From contig JAGYIP010000009.1 of assembly GCA_018402635.1 (NCBI GenBank), forward strand, positions 62,001-126,000: a stretch of 64,000 nucleotides of DNA, read 5' to 3'. The translations under genes were made by a program, and so were the position numbers. Within the stretch, counting starts at the first letter, position 1. Every line of letters begins with the position of its first letter. The DNA is from Burkholderiaceae bacterium. Lineage in GTDB: Bacteria > Pseudomonadota > Gammaproteobacteria > Burkholderiales > Burkholderiaceae_A. Positions 55,856 to 64,000 of this stretch are shown here, in pieces. The notes under the pieces were generated by a model. It was not told the origin of the DNA. It saw only the letters and a program-made list of their open reading frames with translations, and did no database searches.

Positions 55856-56989
55856 ATGGCAAAACGTGATTACTACGAAGTCTTAGGCGTTGCTAAGAAT
55901 GTTCCCGAGGAGGAGCTCAAGAAGGCTTATCGAAAGCTCGCCATGAAGCATCACCCCGACCGAAACCCGGGGGACAAGACGTCTGAAGAGAAGTTCAAAG
56001 AGGCCAAGGAGGCCTACGAGATGCTCTCCGACCCGGAGAAACGGGCTGCCTACGATCGGTTCGGTCATGCTGGCGTGGATCCCAATACGGGTGGTGCCGC
56101 AGGGCAGGACTTCTCGGGCTTTGCCGATGCCTTTGGTGATATTTTCGGGGATATTTTCGGTGCAAGCCGAGGCAAGGCTGGAGCAGGCGGTGGGCGAAGC
56201 AATGTCTATCGCGGCAGTGACCTGCGCTATGCCATGGAAATTACGCTTGAGCAGGCGGCTGCAGGCTTCTCAACTGAAATTCGTGTTCCAAGCTGGGAGT
56301 CTTGTACAACCTGCGAGGCAACAGGGGCCAAACCAGGCACCAAGGCCGAAACCTGTAAGACATGTGGCGGCCAAGGCCAGGTACGCATGCAGCAGGGGTT
56401 TTTCTCCATTCAACAGACCTGCCCCAGTTGTCATGGGTCTGGCAAAACCATTCCTAATCCTTGCAAGGCCTGCGACGGTGTCGGGCGTGTTCGTAAGCAA
56501 AAGACGCTCGAGGTTAAAATTCCTGCGGGCATTGACGATGGCATGCGTATTCGTTCGGCTGGAAACGGCGAACCAGGTTTGAACGGAGGGCCTCCGGGCG
56601 ACCTTTATGTTGAGATCTCAGTGAAGGTTCATCGTGTCTTTCAGCGCGATGGTGACGACCTGCACTGCGAGGTTCCTGTAGGTTTTGCGCGCGCAGCGCT
56701 TGGCGGTTCCATTGATGTTCCAACCCTTAATGGGCGAGCAAGTTTCGACCTCCCCGAGGGAACCCAGACCGGAAAAACCTTTAGGCTTCGTAGCAAAGGA
56801 ATTAAGAATGTTAGGTCTGGGGTTCAGGGTGACCTTTACTGCCATGTGCTTCTTGAAACACCAGTGAAATTGTCAGACCATCAAAAGAAGATTCTAAAAA
56901 GCTTTGAAGATTCTCTGGAAGAGGGCGGTACACACCACAGCCCCCACAGTAAGAACTGGATGGAAAAAGTAAAGGAGTTTTTTAACTAG
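55856..56989 (+). CDS. dnaJ: Chaperone DnaJ (Hsp40)
   Basis: DnaJ stimulates the DnaK ATPase and delivers substrate. The 377-residue protein has the J domain with [10 protein letters not shown] (HPD loop), a Gly-Phe region ([15 protein letters not shown]), four CxxCxGxG-type zinc repeats ([32 protein letters not shown]) and the C-terminal client domain. It is a full type I DnaJ. Confidence 0.98.
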   Translation: MAKRDYYEVLGVAKNVPEEELKKAYRKLAMKHHPDRNPGDKTSEEKFKEAKEAYEMLSDPEKRAAYDRFGHAGVDPNTGGAAGQDFSGFADAFGDIFGDIFGASRGKAGAGGGRSNVYRGSDLRYAMEITLEQAAAGFSTEIRVPSWESCTTCEATGAKPGTKAETCKTCGGQGQVRMQQGFFSIQQTCPSCHGSGKTIPNPCKACDGVGRVRKQKTLEVKIPAGIDDGMRIRSAGNGEPGLNGGPPGDLYVEISVKVHRVFQRDGDDLHCEVPVGFARAALGGSIDVPTLNGRASFDLPEGTQTGKTFRLRSKGIKNVRSGVQGDLYCHVLLETPVKLSDHQKKILKSFEDSLEEGGTHHSPHSKNWMEKVKEFFN

Positions 56990-57031
56990 CGCTAGCAGCC
57001 CTAAGCCGCTAGCGTCGCTACCCGTGCCTTG

Positions 57032-58270
57032 TTAGGAGCGGCTCGGTTGTGCCGCCGCATTCAGAACATTCGGGACGGCAGGAAGCCTAACAACCACCAA
57101 AAGCGTCAGGCTGGCAACGACCGCCAGGCCAAGAAGGGCCCACTCAAAGCCAACAGCCTTGACCAAGGGGCCCAAAAGAAATACCGCGGCGCTACCTACG
57201 AAAAAAGAAATGCCCAGTCGCATCCCTGCGACACGTGACCGCAGACGGTCGTCGATAAACCTCACCATAATGACATCGGAGAAGGGAATCGCACCAAAAA
57301 TGGCAGCCATAAAGCCAAGGCCTGCCGCGTAAAAAAGCCAGCCCTCGGCAAAGGCTGCAACAAACAAGAAAAAAACCTGCAGACTCACCACGCCAAGAAA
57401 CAGAGGGCGAATCGCGTACCTGTCGGTTAGCCGTCCCATCACAACCTGGCTGACACCGGCAATGGCATAGAGCAGCGCGAGCACGAAACCAATCTGGGCA
57501 GGGCTTTGAAGAAGACCATCAAGCTTCACTTTAAAGAGCTCGGTATTGCTATTGGTTGTGAAGTTAAAAAGAATGGAGCTCGTACAGGCCGCGAGGGTCA
57601 TCACAATGAGTGCTCGTTTGACATCACCATTGAACACAAACGGCGTGTCTGCCGCTTGTTTGTTTGCTTTGGCGGGGCTTTCCGGCTCCTGCGGGGCAAG
57701 CCGCATAAAGGCTAGACCTAGAAGCAGTGCGAAGAGTCCAGGCAGCACGAAGGCGGCTCGCCAGCCCGCAAGGCTTACGGTAATTCCGGTTAAAAGCGCT
57801 GCCAAGGCCACGCCAAGGTTGCCTGCTAGGTTATTCCAGCCAATGGCAGCACCAGGACGACTGGCATACCGCAGGAGCATGGGAATGCCAACAGGGTGAT
57901 AGATGGAAGCGAAGATACCTAGAACCGTAAGGCTTACGGCTAAATGCCAGCTTTCCTGGCTAACCGCCACTAAAAAGCATGAGGCAGCTGTTCCGAAGAA
58001 AAACAGCAGCATCGACTTTCGCCGTCCCCATAAATCGCCCAGGCGGCCTGCGGGAATGGAACCGAGTCCAAACATAAGAAAGGCGCCGGTGGTGTAAGGC
58101 ATAAGGTCTTCCCAGCGATCAACACCAAGGTCGATTGCAATGAGTGAGACGGCCGATGCAAAAATAAGAAGAACAAGATGGTCCAGGGCATGGGCTGCGT
58201 TAAGCAGCAACTGGACAGGGCGACCTAGCGTGTTTTGCTGGAGTGGGGGAACGGGGCCGGAGGTTGACAC
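57032..58270 (-). CDS. Major facilitator superfamily transporter
   Basis: This 412-residue protein has twelve hydrophobic segments. The MFS loop motif appears as PAGRLGDLWGRRKSML between helices 2 and 3 and again, weaker, as VVMGRLTDRYAIRPLFL between 8 and 9. The substrate is unknown; the sequence looks like a generic drug/sugar-type MFS protein. It is downstream of a small membrane gene on the same strand. Confidence 0.9.
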   Translation of the reverse strand: MSTSGPVPPLQQNTLGRPVQLLLNAAHALDHLVLLIFASAVSLIAIDLGVDRWEDLMPYTTGAFLMFGLGSIPAGRLGDLWGRRKSMLLFFFGTAASCFLVAVSQESWHLAVSLTVLGIFASIYHPVGIPMLLRYASRPGAAIGWNNLAGNLGVALAALLTGITVSLAGWRAAFVLPGLFALLLGLAFMRLAPQEPESPAKANKQAADTPFVFNGDVKRALIVMTLAACTSSILFNFTTNSNTELFKVKLDGLLQSPAQIGFVLALLYAIAGVSQVVMGRLTDRYAIRPLFLGVVSLQVFFLFVAAFAEGWLFYAAGLGFMAAIFGAIPFSDVIMVRFIDDRLRSRVAGMRLGISFFVGSAAVFLLGPLVKAVGFEWALLGLAVVASLTLLVVVRLPAVPNVLNAAAQPSRS

Positions 58271-58317
58271 GCCGCCTATAGTAACGGTTCTTCAGGCCCC
58301 GTGATTTACTTGGTGGT

Positions 58318-58534
58318 CTAGCCTCTGGCTGAGGGCTGAACGAACTGATGGGCGGGGTGACCAAAGAGCTGAGTGATTGACCTGCCCATCCACTCTCCTA
58401 GGCACTGGACCGATTCGGGGGCCAAGAGACTGGCAAGCCCTACAAGCGCAAGCCCTAGACCAAGAATGAGAGTTGAAAGGCCCGCCCGAGAGGAGATCGG
58501 ATGGGCTGCGATAGAAAAGGGGTCGTTCTGCCAT
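58318..58534 (-). CDS. Small one-helix membrane protein, frame broken at CCC-C near its start
   Basis: A perfect ribosome site (AAAGGAGGA, eight bases before ATG 58534) starts a frame whose product looks like a shadow. Dropping one C of the CCCC at 58519-58522 gives a sensible 71-residue protein: MAERPFSIAAHPISSRAG, then the hydrophobic LSTLILGLGLALVGLASLLA, then a soluble tail with WMGRSITQLF. I do not recognise a family. CCC-C is a known +1 slippage motif for proline tRNA, but a sequence or indel error is as likely. It lies between prpE and the MFS gene. Confidence 0.5.
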
Positions 58535-58551
58535 GCTAAGAGTCCTCCTTT

Positions 58552-58569
58552 AAAAAAGAGAGAACTCTC
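58552..58569 (-). terminator. Weak hairpin with T run after prpE
   Basis: On the minus strand GAGAG-TT-CTCTC is followed by six T (58557-58552). The stem is short and the loop tight. The T run flows into the ribosome site of the small membrane gene. Confidence 0.4.
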
Positions 58570-58618
58570 AATGCACTGGTCTTGAACTCCTATCGGCCGT
58601 TAAGCCGAGCTGTTGGAA

Positions 58619-60535
58619 TTACTGACGCGCAAGCGCTGCGCGTATTTGCTCAAGCGCGGCAGGGTCTTCAAGTGTTGTCATGTCGCCAGGGTCGCGGCCT
58701 TCAGCCATGGCCTGCATGGCCCGGCGAAGAAGTTTGCCTGAACGGGTTTTCGGAAGAAGGCTAACAAAATGCACTCGGGACGGGCGGGCAATGGCACCGA
58801 TCTCTTTGTCAACCGTGGCCATAATGGCTTTTTCCTCGCGAGCCTCTCCTTCAGGGCTGTCGCAGACACTGGTGTCTTTAAGCACGGCAAAGGCAACTGG
58901 CATCTGGCCCTTTAACGAGTCTGCTACCCCAACCACGGCAACCTCGGCGACATTGGTGTGCGCCTGAATAGCCTCTTCAATTTCACGGGTACCAAGCCGA
59001 TGCCCAGCCACATTAATAACATCGTCGGTGCGTCCAAGAATAAAGTAATAGCCATCGTCGTCGCGTATGGCGTAGTCGAAGGTGGAGTAAAGCAGGCGGT
59101 TAGGCACGGCAGAGAAATAGGTTTTCACGAAGCGCTCGTCATCACCCCATACCGTTTGTAGGCAGCCCGGGGGTAAAGGAGGTGAAATACAAAGCATGCC
59201 CTTTTCGTTTGCGCCCACCTCGTTAAAGCTTGTCTCGTGAATCAGGCTGATCTCGAAACCGTAGACTGGAAAGCTAGGACTGCCGTACTTGGTCTCGGTG
59301 TTTTCAATGCCATGCTGGGCCGAAAGAATGGGCCAGCCTGTCTCGGTCTGCCAGTAATTGTCAATAATGCGCGCGCCGCCCAAGGCCTCGGAGATCCACC
59401 TGGCCGTGGGCTCGTCCAGGGGCTCACCCGCTAAGAAAAGGCGCCGAAGCGATGAGGTGTTGCGCTCGGTCATGAATTTGGGATCTTGTTTTTTGAGCAC
59501 CCGCGCGGCAGTGGGTGAGGAGAACATGGTGCTGACCTTGTAGTCTTCAACAATCTTCCACCAGATGCCTGGGTCGGGACGAATAGGCAGGCCTTCGTAG
59601 ACGACTGTGGTTGAGCCGTTGATGAGCGGCGCATAGACAATGTAAGAATGGCCAACAACCCAGCCGATGTCAGAGGTGCAGAAAAAGACTTCGCCTGGCT
59701 TGCAGTCGTAGATGTGACGCATGGAGGCAGCAAGGGCTACGGCATAGCCACCCGTGTCCCGCTGCACGCCCTTGGGCTTGCCCGTGGTGCCCGAGGTGTA
59801 AAGAATGTAGCTTGGGTCGGTGGCAAGCATGGGCTCGCAGGCCACTTCAACGGCCTTGTGCTCCTCGCGCAGGCTTGCGTAGTCCAGATCGCGACCGGCC
59901 TTAAGACTGAAGGGTACAAGACCCCGGTTCACCATAAGAACGTTTTCGGGAGGCGTCTGAGCCAGGTCGCAGGCGGCATCGACGAGGTTCTTGTAGGCAA
60001 TTGCCTTACCACCTCGCATACCCGCGTCCGACGAAATCATAAGTTTGGGGCGGGCATCGTCGATACGCGCGGCAAGCGAGGGCGCTGCAAACCCACCAAA
60101 GACAACCGAGTGAATGGCACCAATGCGGGCACAGGCAAGCATGGCAAAAATGGACTCTGCAATCATGGGCAAGTAAATAAGCACTCGATCGCCCTTGGTA
60201 ACGCCAAGCGATTTCATGATGGCTGCCATGGCCTGGACTTCTTGATGGAGCTGGTGGTAGCTAAATTCTCGCGTCTCGTTGGTCTCGGTGGATAGGTAGA
60301 TAAGGGCCAGCTGACTGCCGCGTGTCTGAAGGTGACGATCGACGGCATTAAAACAAAGGTTGGTCTCGCCGCCCTCGTACCAGTGCGTAAAAGGCGGATT
60401 GTCGTAAGAAAGAACCCGTTGGGCGGGTTTAAACCAGTCGATGAGCTGGGCCTGTTCAGACCAAAAGGCCTCGCGCTCAGCAAGCGAGCGTTGGTGCAGA
60501 CCAGCGGTCTTTGTTTTGTTGTAAGCCGTGACCAT
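58619..60535 (-). CDS. prpE: Propionate-CoA ligase PrpE
   Basis: PrpE makes propionyl-CoA for the methylcitrate cycle. The 638-residue AMP-forming ligase has FWSEQAQLIDWFKPAQ, NPPFTHWYEGGETNLCFNA, YTSGTTGKPKGVQRD, WQTETGWPIL and the C-terminal GRTDDVINVAGHRLGTREIE, with the acetylatable Lys in TRSGKLLRR. It resembles acetyl-CoA synthetase, but the N-terminal block and its place next to prpF/acnD favour PrpE. Confidence 0.93.
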   Translation of the reverse strand: MVTAYNKTKTAGLHQRSLAEREAFWSEQAQLIDWFKPAQRVLSYDNPPFTHWYEGGETNLCFNAVDRHLQTRGSQLALIYLSTETNETREFSYHQLHQEVQAMAAIMKSLGVTKGDRVLIYLPMIAESIFAMLACARIGAIHSVVFGGFAAPSLAARIDDARPKLMISSDAGMRGGKAIAYKNLVDAACDLAQTPPENVLMVNRGLVPFSLKAGRDLDYASLREEHKAVEVACEPMLATDPSYILYTSGTTGKPKGVQRDTGGYAVALAASMRHIYDCKPGEVFFCTSDIGWVVGHSYIVYAPLINGSTTVVYEGLPIRPDPGIWWKIVEDYKVSTMFSSPTAARVLKKQDPKFMTERNTSSLRRLFLAGEPLDEPTARWISEALGGARIIDNYWQTETGWPILSAQHGIENTETKYGSPSFPVYGFEISLIHETSFNEVGANEKGMLCISPPLPPGCLQTVWGDDERFVKTYFSAVPNRLLYSTFDYAIRDDDGYYFILGRTDDVINVAGHRLGTREIEEAIQAHTNVAEVAVVGVADSLKGQMPVAFAVLKDTSVCDSPEGEAREEKAIMATVDKEIGAIARPSRVHFVSLLPKTRSGKLLRRAMQAMAEGRDPGDMTTLEDPAALEQIRAALARQ

Positions 60536-60617
60536 ATTTTCTCTCCTCCACCCTCAGGATAATGCATGTCATGGGCCGCCGCGGGGGCAGTTGTCGTCAG
60601 CCCGATTCGAAGCTGCC

Positions 60618-61801
60618 TTAAGGTACGGTGACCCAGCCCTCCATAATGCGCCGAGCCGACCGGCTCATAAGGGCCTTGGTAACCTGCCACTGTCCATTGG
60701 TTTCGATGGCTTCAGCGCCAACACGCAAGGTTCCCGATGGATGCCCAAACCGAACCGCCTGGCGTGGCCCGCCGCCTGCTGCTTCATTTACCAGTGTTCC
60801 TGGAATGGATGCCGCCACGCCAATGGCAACAGCCGCTGTACCCATCATGGCGTGGTGAAGTTTTCCCATGGACATGGCACGCACCAAAAGATCAATCGAC
60901 TGCGCGTCGACGAATCGACCGCTTGAGGCGGTGTAGCTTTGGGGTGCTGCCACAAAAGCAATTTTGGGTGTGTGCTGCCTTTGGGCCGCGTCATCGATGG
61001 TTGTAATGAGACCCATCTGCAAGGCCCCGTGGGCCCGCAGTTTCTCAAGCCTAGCGAGCCGGTCGGGCTGGCCGTTAATATCTTCCTGAAGCTCGGTTCC
61101 GGTAAAGCCGAGGTCATGGGCGCGTAGAAAAATGGTGGGGATGCCGGCGTTAATAAAGGTTACTGCGAGCTCGGGTTCACCGGGCACCTTCAGCGTGTCG
61201 ATAAGTTTTCCCGTGGGGAATAAGGCACCTGCGGATTGCTCGTCGGACTCTGCAGCGGGGTCCATAAACTCAAGCTGCACCTCTGCGGCAGCAAAGGTAA
61301 CGCCATCGAGCTCGAAGTCACCGAGCTCTTGAACTTCACCATTCAACATGGGGACATGGCCGATGATGGTTTTACCAATGTTAGCCTGCCAGATGCGAAC
61401 CGTCGCAGGGCCATTTTTCGGAATGCGGGCGGGGTCGATAAGGCCGTTGCGAACCGCAAAGGGCCCCACGGCTGCCGATAAGTTACCGCAGTTTCCAGAC
61501 CAGTCGACAAAAGGTTTGTCGATGGAGACCTGTCCAAACAGGTAGTCCACGTCGTGGTCAGGCCGCTGGCTTTTCGAAAGAATGACGGTTTTGCTTGTGC
61601 TTGAGGTTGCAGCGCCCATGCCATCAATTTGTTTGCCATAGGGGTCTGGGCTTCCAATGACCCGCAGTAGAAAGGCATCGCGCGAGGGGCCGGGTTCCTG
61701 CGCTTCGGTGGGCAGGTCTTGCAGCAAAAGAAGACCCCCTTGCTTGTGCCGCCTCGCATGTAGGTGGCGGGAATTCTTCGCTGCATTGTGCTTGGGGCCA
61801 T
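60618..61801 (-). CDS. prpF: AcnD-accessory protein PrpF, with a frame break at the A4 run 61726-61729
   Basis: PrpF is the 2-methylaconitate cis-trans isomerase that works with AcnD. The N-terminal part (MQRRIPATYMRGGTSKGVFF) is read from 61801. The frame then shifts at four T (minus strand) and continues with LLQDLPTEAQEPGPSRDAF, RVIGSPDPYGKQIDGMGAA, TSSTSKTVILSKS and WSGNCGNLSAAVG. One added T restores a normal protein of 394 residues. It lies 50 bases from acnD and about 80 bases before prpE. Confidence 0.9.
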
Positions 61802-61851
61802 GGTGGTGACTTTAAGAGTGGTCTGTGCTTAGAGAGGACGACCGCTAAGAA

Positions 61852-64000
61852 CTAGGCTGCCGCACGTTCTTGAAGAAAGTCTTGCGCAAAGCGTTGAAGA
61901 ACGCCCCCTGCTTCGTAAATGGAGACCTCCTCTGCGGTGTCGAGCCGGCAGCGCACTTCAATGGTGTCTTTACGACCATCAAGACGATGCACGATGACCT
62001 TCAGCATGGCCTGGGGTTGACGCTCGCCAATGACATCGAAGGTCTCGGTGCCATCAAGGCCAAGAACAACTCGATTCTCGCCGGGCTTGAACTCAAGCGG
62101 CAGAACGCCCATACCGACGAGGTTGGTGCGGTGAATGCGTTCGAATCCTTCAGCCAGAATAACTTCAACCCCAGCAAGCCGAACGCCTTTGGCGGCCCAG
62201 TCGCGAGAGGAGCCTTGTCCGTAGTCGGCGCCTGCCACAATAATTAAAGGCTGCTCGCGGCTCATGTAGGTTTCAATGGCCTCCCACATGCGCATGACCT
62301 TACCTTCAGGCTCTACCCTGGCAAGCGAGCCTTGCCTGGGCTTTTCGCCTTCAAGAACCATTTCATTAATGAGTTTTGGGTTCGCAAAGGTTGCGCGCTG
62401 GGCGGTGAGGTGATCACCCCGGTGCGTGGCGTAGGAATTGAAATCGTCTTCAGGAAGACCCATTTTTGCCAGGTACTCTCCCGCTGCACTATCAAGCAAG
62501 ATGGCGTTCGATGGCGACAGATGATCGGTTGTGATGTTGTCCCCAAGAATGGCAAGCGGCCGCATACCGATAAGCCTTCGTGGCTTTGCCAGGGCACCCT
62601 CCCAGTAAGGAGGGCGACGTATGTAGGTACTTTGTGCACGCCAGTCGTAGAGCGGTTTCACGGGCTCATTGGTCTTCTCGCGTGGCTTGAACATAAGGTC
62701 GTAGACCTTGCGGAACTGTTCGGGCCGAACAAAGGCCTTCACCATGGAATCTATTTCTTCGTCCGAGGGCCATAGGTCTGCGAGCCGAATGGGCTGACCC
62801 TGGGTATCAAGACCAAAGCTGTCTTTCTCAATGTCAAAGCGAATGGTTCCTGCTAGGGCATAAGCCACCACCAAGGGTGGCGAAGCCAGAAAGGCCTGCT
62901 TGGCATAAGGATGAATGCGGCCATCGAAGTTACGGTTACCTGAAAGTACGGCTGTGGCATAAAGATCGCGTTCAATGACTTCCTTTTGAATGCTCGGGTC
63001 GAGGGCGCCACTCATGCCATTGCAGGTGGTGCAGGCAAAGCCAACCACACCAAAGCCAAGCTTCTCAAGTTCAGAAAGAAGACCCGCCTCTTCAAGGTAG
63101 AGAGCCACTGTCTGTGAGCCGGGCGCAAGCGAGGTCTTCACCCATGGCTGTCGTCTAAGGCCAAGCTGGTTTGCCTTGCGAGCGAGCAGGCCAGCGGCAA
63201 CCATATGCCTTGGGTTATTGGTGTTCGTGCAGCTGGTAATGGCCGCAATAATAACGGCGCCATCGGGCATGCTGGCTTGCGCAGGGGGTGTTCTATTGAT
63301 TTGCCCTGAGGCCAAGCCCGCTTGGTCTGCTGAGGGGCTTGCGCTGGCAATGCCCCGCTCTACGAGATCACGCGTGGCAAGCCGTCGATGAGGGTTGGAG
63401 GGGCCTGCCATATTGCGCACAACGCTTGATAAATCAAATGAAAGCCTGCGCTCGTAGACCACCTTGTTCAGGTCGTCTGCCCAGAGCCCCGTTGTCTTTG
63501 CGTAGTTTTCGACCAACTGAATCTGGCTCTCCTCGCGTCCGGTGAGTCGCAGGTAATCGAGGGTCTTTGAGTCGATGGCAAACATGGCGGCTGTTGCACC
63601 GTATTCAGGAGCCATATTGCTTATGGTTGCACGGTCACTTAGCGAGAGGCTTGCCGCGCCCTCTCCGAAAAACTCGAGGTAGGCCGAGACCACCTTGGAC
63701 TGGCGCAGAAACTCGGTAAGAGCAAGCACCATGTCGGTTGCCAGAATGCCAGGAGCTGCTTTTCCTGTGAGCTCAACACCTACGATGTCGGGCAGACGCA
63801 TGTAAGAGGCTCGGCCAAGCATGACGCTCTCGGCCTCAAGCCCGCCAACACCAATGGCAATCACGCCGAGTGCATCCACCATGGGTGTGTGGCTGTCGGT
63901 ACCCACCAGCGTGTCGGGGTAGGCTACGCCGTGTTCGACCTGAATGACGGGGGACATGCGCTCAAGGTTGATCTGGTGCAGAATGCCGTTGCCCGGCGGG
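61852..64000 (-). CDS. acnD: Fe/S-dependent 2-methylcitrate dehydratase AcnD (runs off right edge)
   Basis: AcnD dehydrates 2-methylcitrate to a methylaconitate that PrpF isomerises. About 715 of the usual 865 or so residues are present; the N-terminus is beyond the window, and the frame is open to the edge (PPGNGILHQINLERMSPVIQ). The aconitase features are DTLVGTDSHTPMVDALGV, the cluster cysteines in TSCTNTNNPRHM and FACTTCNGMSGALDP, and the C-terminal GADYGQGSSRDWAAKG. The neighbouring prpF identifies it as AcnD and not AcnA. Confidence 0.93.
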   Translation of the reverse strand, partial: PPGNGILHQINLERMSPVIQVEHGVAYPDTLVGTDSHTPMVDALGVIAIGVGGLEAESVMLGRASYMRLPDIVGVELTGKAAPGILATDMVLALTEFLRQSKVVSAYLEFFGEGAASLSLSDRATISNMAPEYGATAAMFAIDSKTLDYLRLTGREESQIQLVENYAKTTGLWADDLNKVVYERRLSFDLSSVVRNMAGPSNPHRRLATRDLVERGIASASPSADQAGLASGQINRTPPAQASMPDGAVIIAAITSCTNTNNPRHMVAAGLLARKANQLGLRRQPWVKTSLAPGSQTVALYLEEAGLLSELEKLGFGVVGFACTTCNGMSGALDPSIQKEVIERDLYATAVLSGNRNFDGRIHPYAKQAFLASPPLVVAYALAGTIRFDIEKDSFGLDTQGQPIRLADLWPSDEEIDSMVKAFVRPEQFRKVYDLMFKPREKTNEPVKPLYDWRAQSTYIRRPPYWEGALAKPRRLIGMRPLAILGDNITTDHLSPSNAILLDSAAGEYLAKMGLPEDDFNSYATHRGDHLTAQRATFANPKLINEMVLEGEKPRQGSLARVEPEGKVMRMWEAIETYMSREQPLIIVAGADYGQGSSRDWAAKGVRLAGVEVILAEGFERIHRTNLVGMGVLPLEFKPGENRVVLGLDGTETFDVIGERQPQAMLKVIVHRLDGRKDTIEVRCRLDTAEEVSIYEAGGVLQRFAQDFLQERAAA

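Noticed and set aside
58292-58534. 80-residue frame MAERPLFYRSPSD... as the real small protein
   Set aside because: It has the good start site, but its body looks like a shadow with no hydrophobic or family pattern; the frame one base on gives a clean membrane protein.

Overview
The window reads as a chromosomal segment of a betaproteobacterium, most likely Burkholderiales. The reasons are the gene order nadK/hrcA/hemH/grpE/dnaK/dnaJ, the run tkt-gap-pgk-pyk-fba-purC-purE-purK, the acnD/prpF/prpE methylcitrate genes, and the rubrerythrin / CCG-type Fe-S protein / DUF3501 trio. I could not fix the family by eye. There is no phage, insertion sequence, CRISPR array or rRNA operon; coding density is very high and most intergenic gaps are under 200 bases.

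Layout. 1-8060: tail of a haloacid dehalogenase, an MsbA-type ABC exporter, NnrU, a CAU tRNA, a small secreted protein, a GlcG/HbpS protein, an ABC-2 permease coupled to pyrF, groES-groEL behind a CIRCE operator and a sigma-32-like promoter, and a C4 zinc-finger protein. 8140-24713: lytic transglycosylase, malic enzyme, rsmE, then a long plus-strand run of central carbon and purine genes (tkt, gap, pgk, pyk, fba, a purC-purE fusion, purK, a Sua5-type gene), then a HIT-GNAT protein and a periplasmic rhodanese. 24839-36980: msrA, DUF2237, the DUF3501/Fe-S/rubrerythrin operon, pdxH, a metallo-beta-lactamase-fold hydrolase, a ferredoxin-NADP reductase, chrA, greB, an SDR protein, cytochrome c, ilvD and lgt. 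37051-45069: a malonate module (malonyl-CoA decarboxylase, crotonase-like protein, malonyl-CoA synthetase) behind a 13-bp palindrome, a TSUP permease, zapA with a ZapB-like gene, and a DsbD/ScsB reductase. 45035-64000: fur-exbB-exbD, bamE, dapB, recN, nadK, hrcA, hemH, grpE, dnaK, dnaJ, an MFS transporter, a small membrane protein, then prpE, prpF and acnD, which runs off the right edge.

How the parts fit. HrcA (50.6 kb) and its CIRCE operator (7.7 kb) are both in the window, and groES, grpE and dnaK all have sigma-32-like promoters, so the chaperones look doubly controlled. Fur is present together with a Fur-like 15-mer upstream of rubrerythrin. prpE-prpF-acnD point to propionate oxidation through methylcitrate.

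A recurring oddity is that four recognisable genes (tkt, the HIT-GNAT gene, pdxH, prpF), and probably two small ones, are each broken by a single-base frame change while both halves stay conserved. Leftover indel errors are the simplest explanation. However, the tkt break lies on a CTT-AGG-C heptamer and one small-gene break lies on CCC-C, both known +1 shift motifs.
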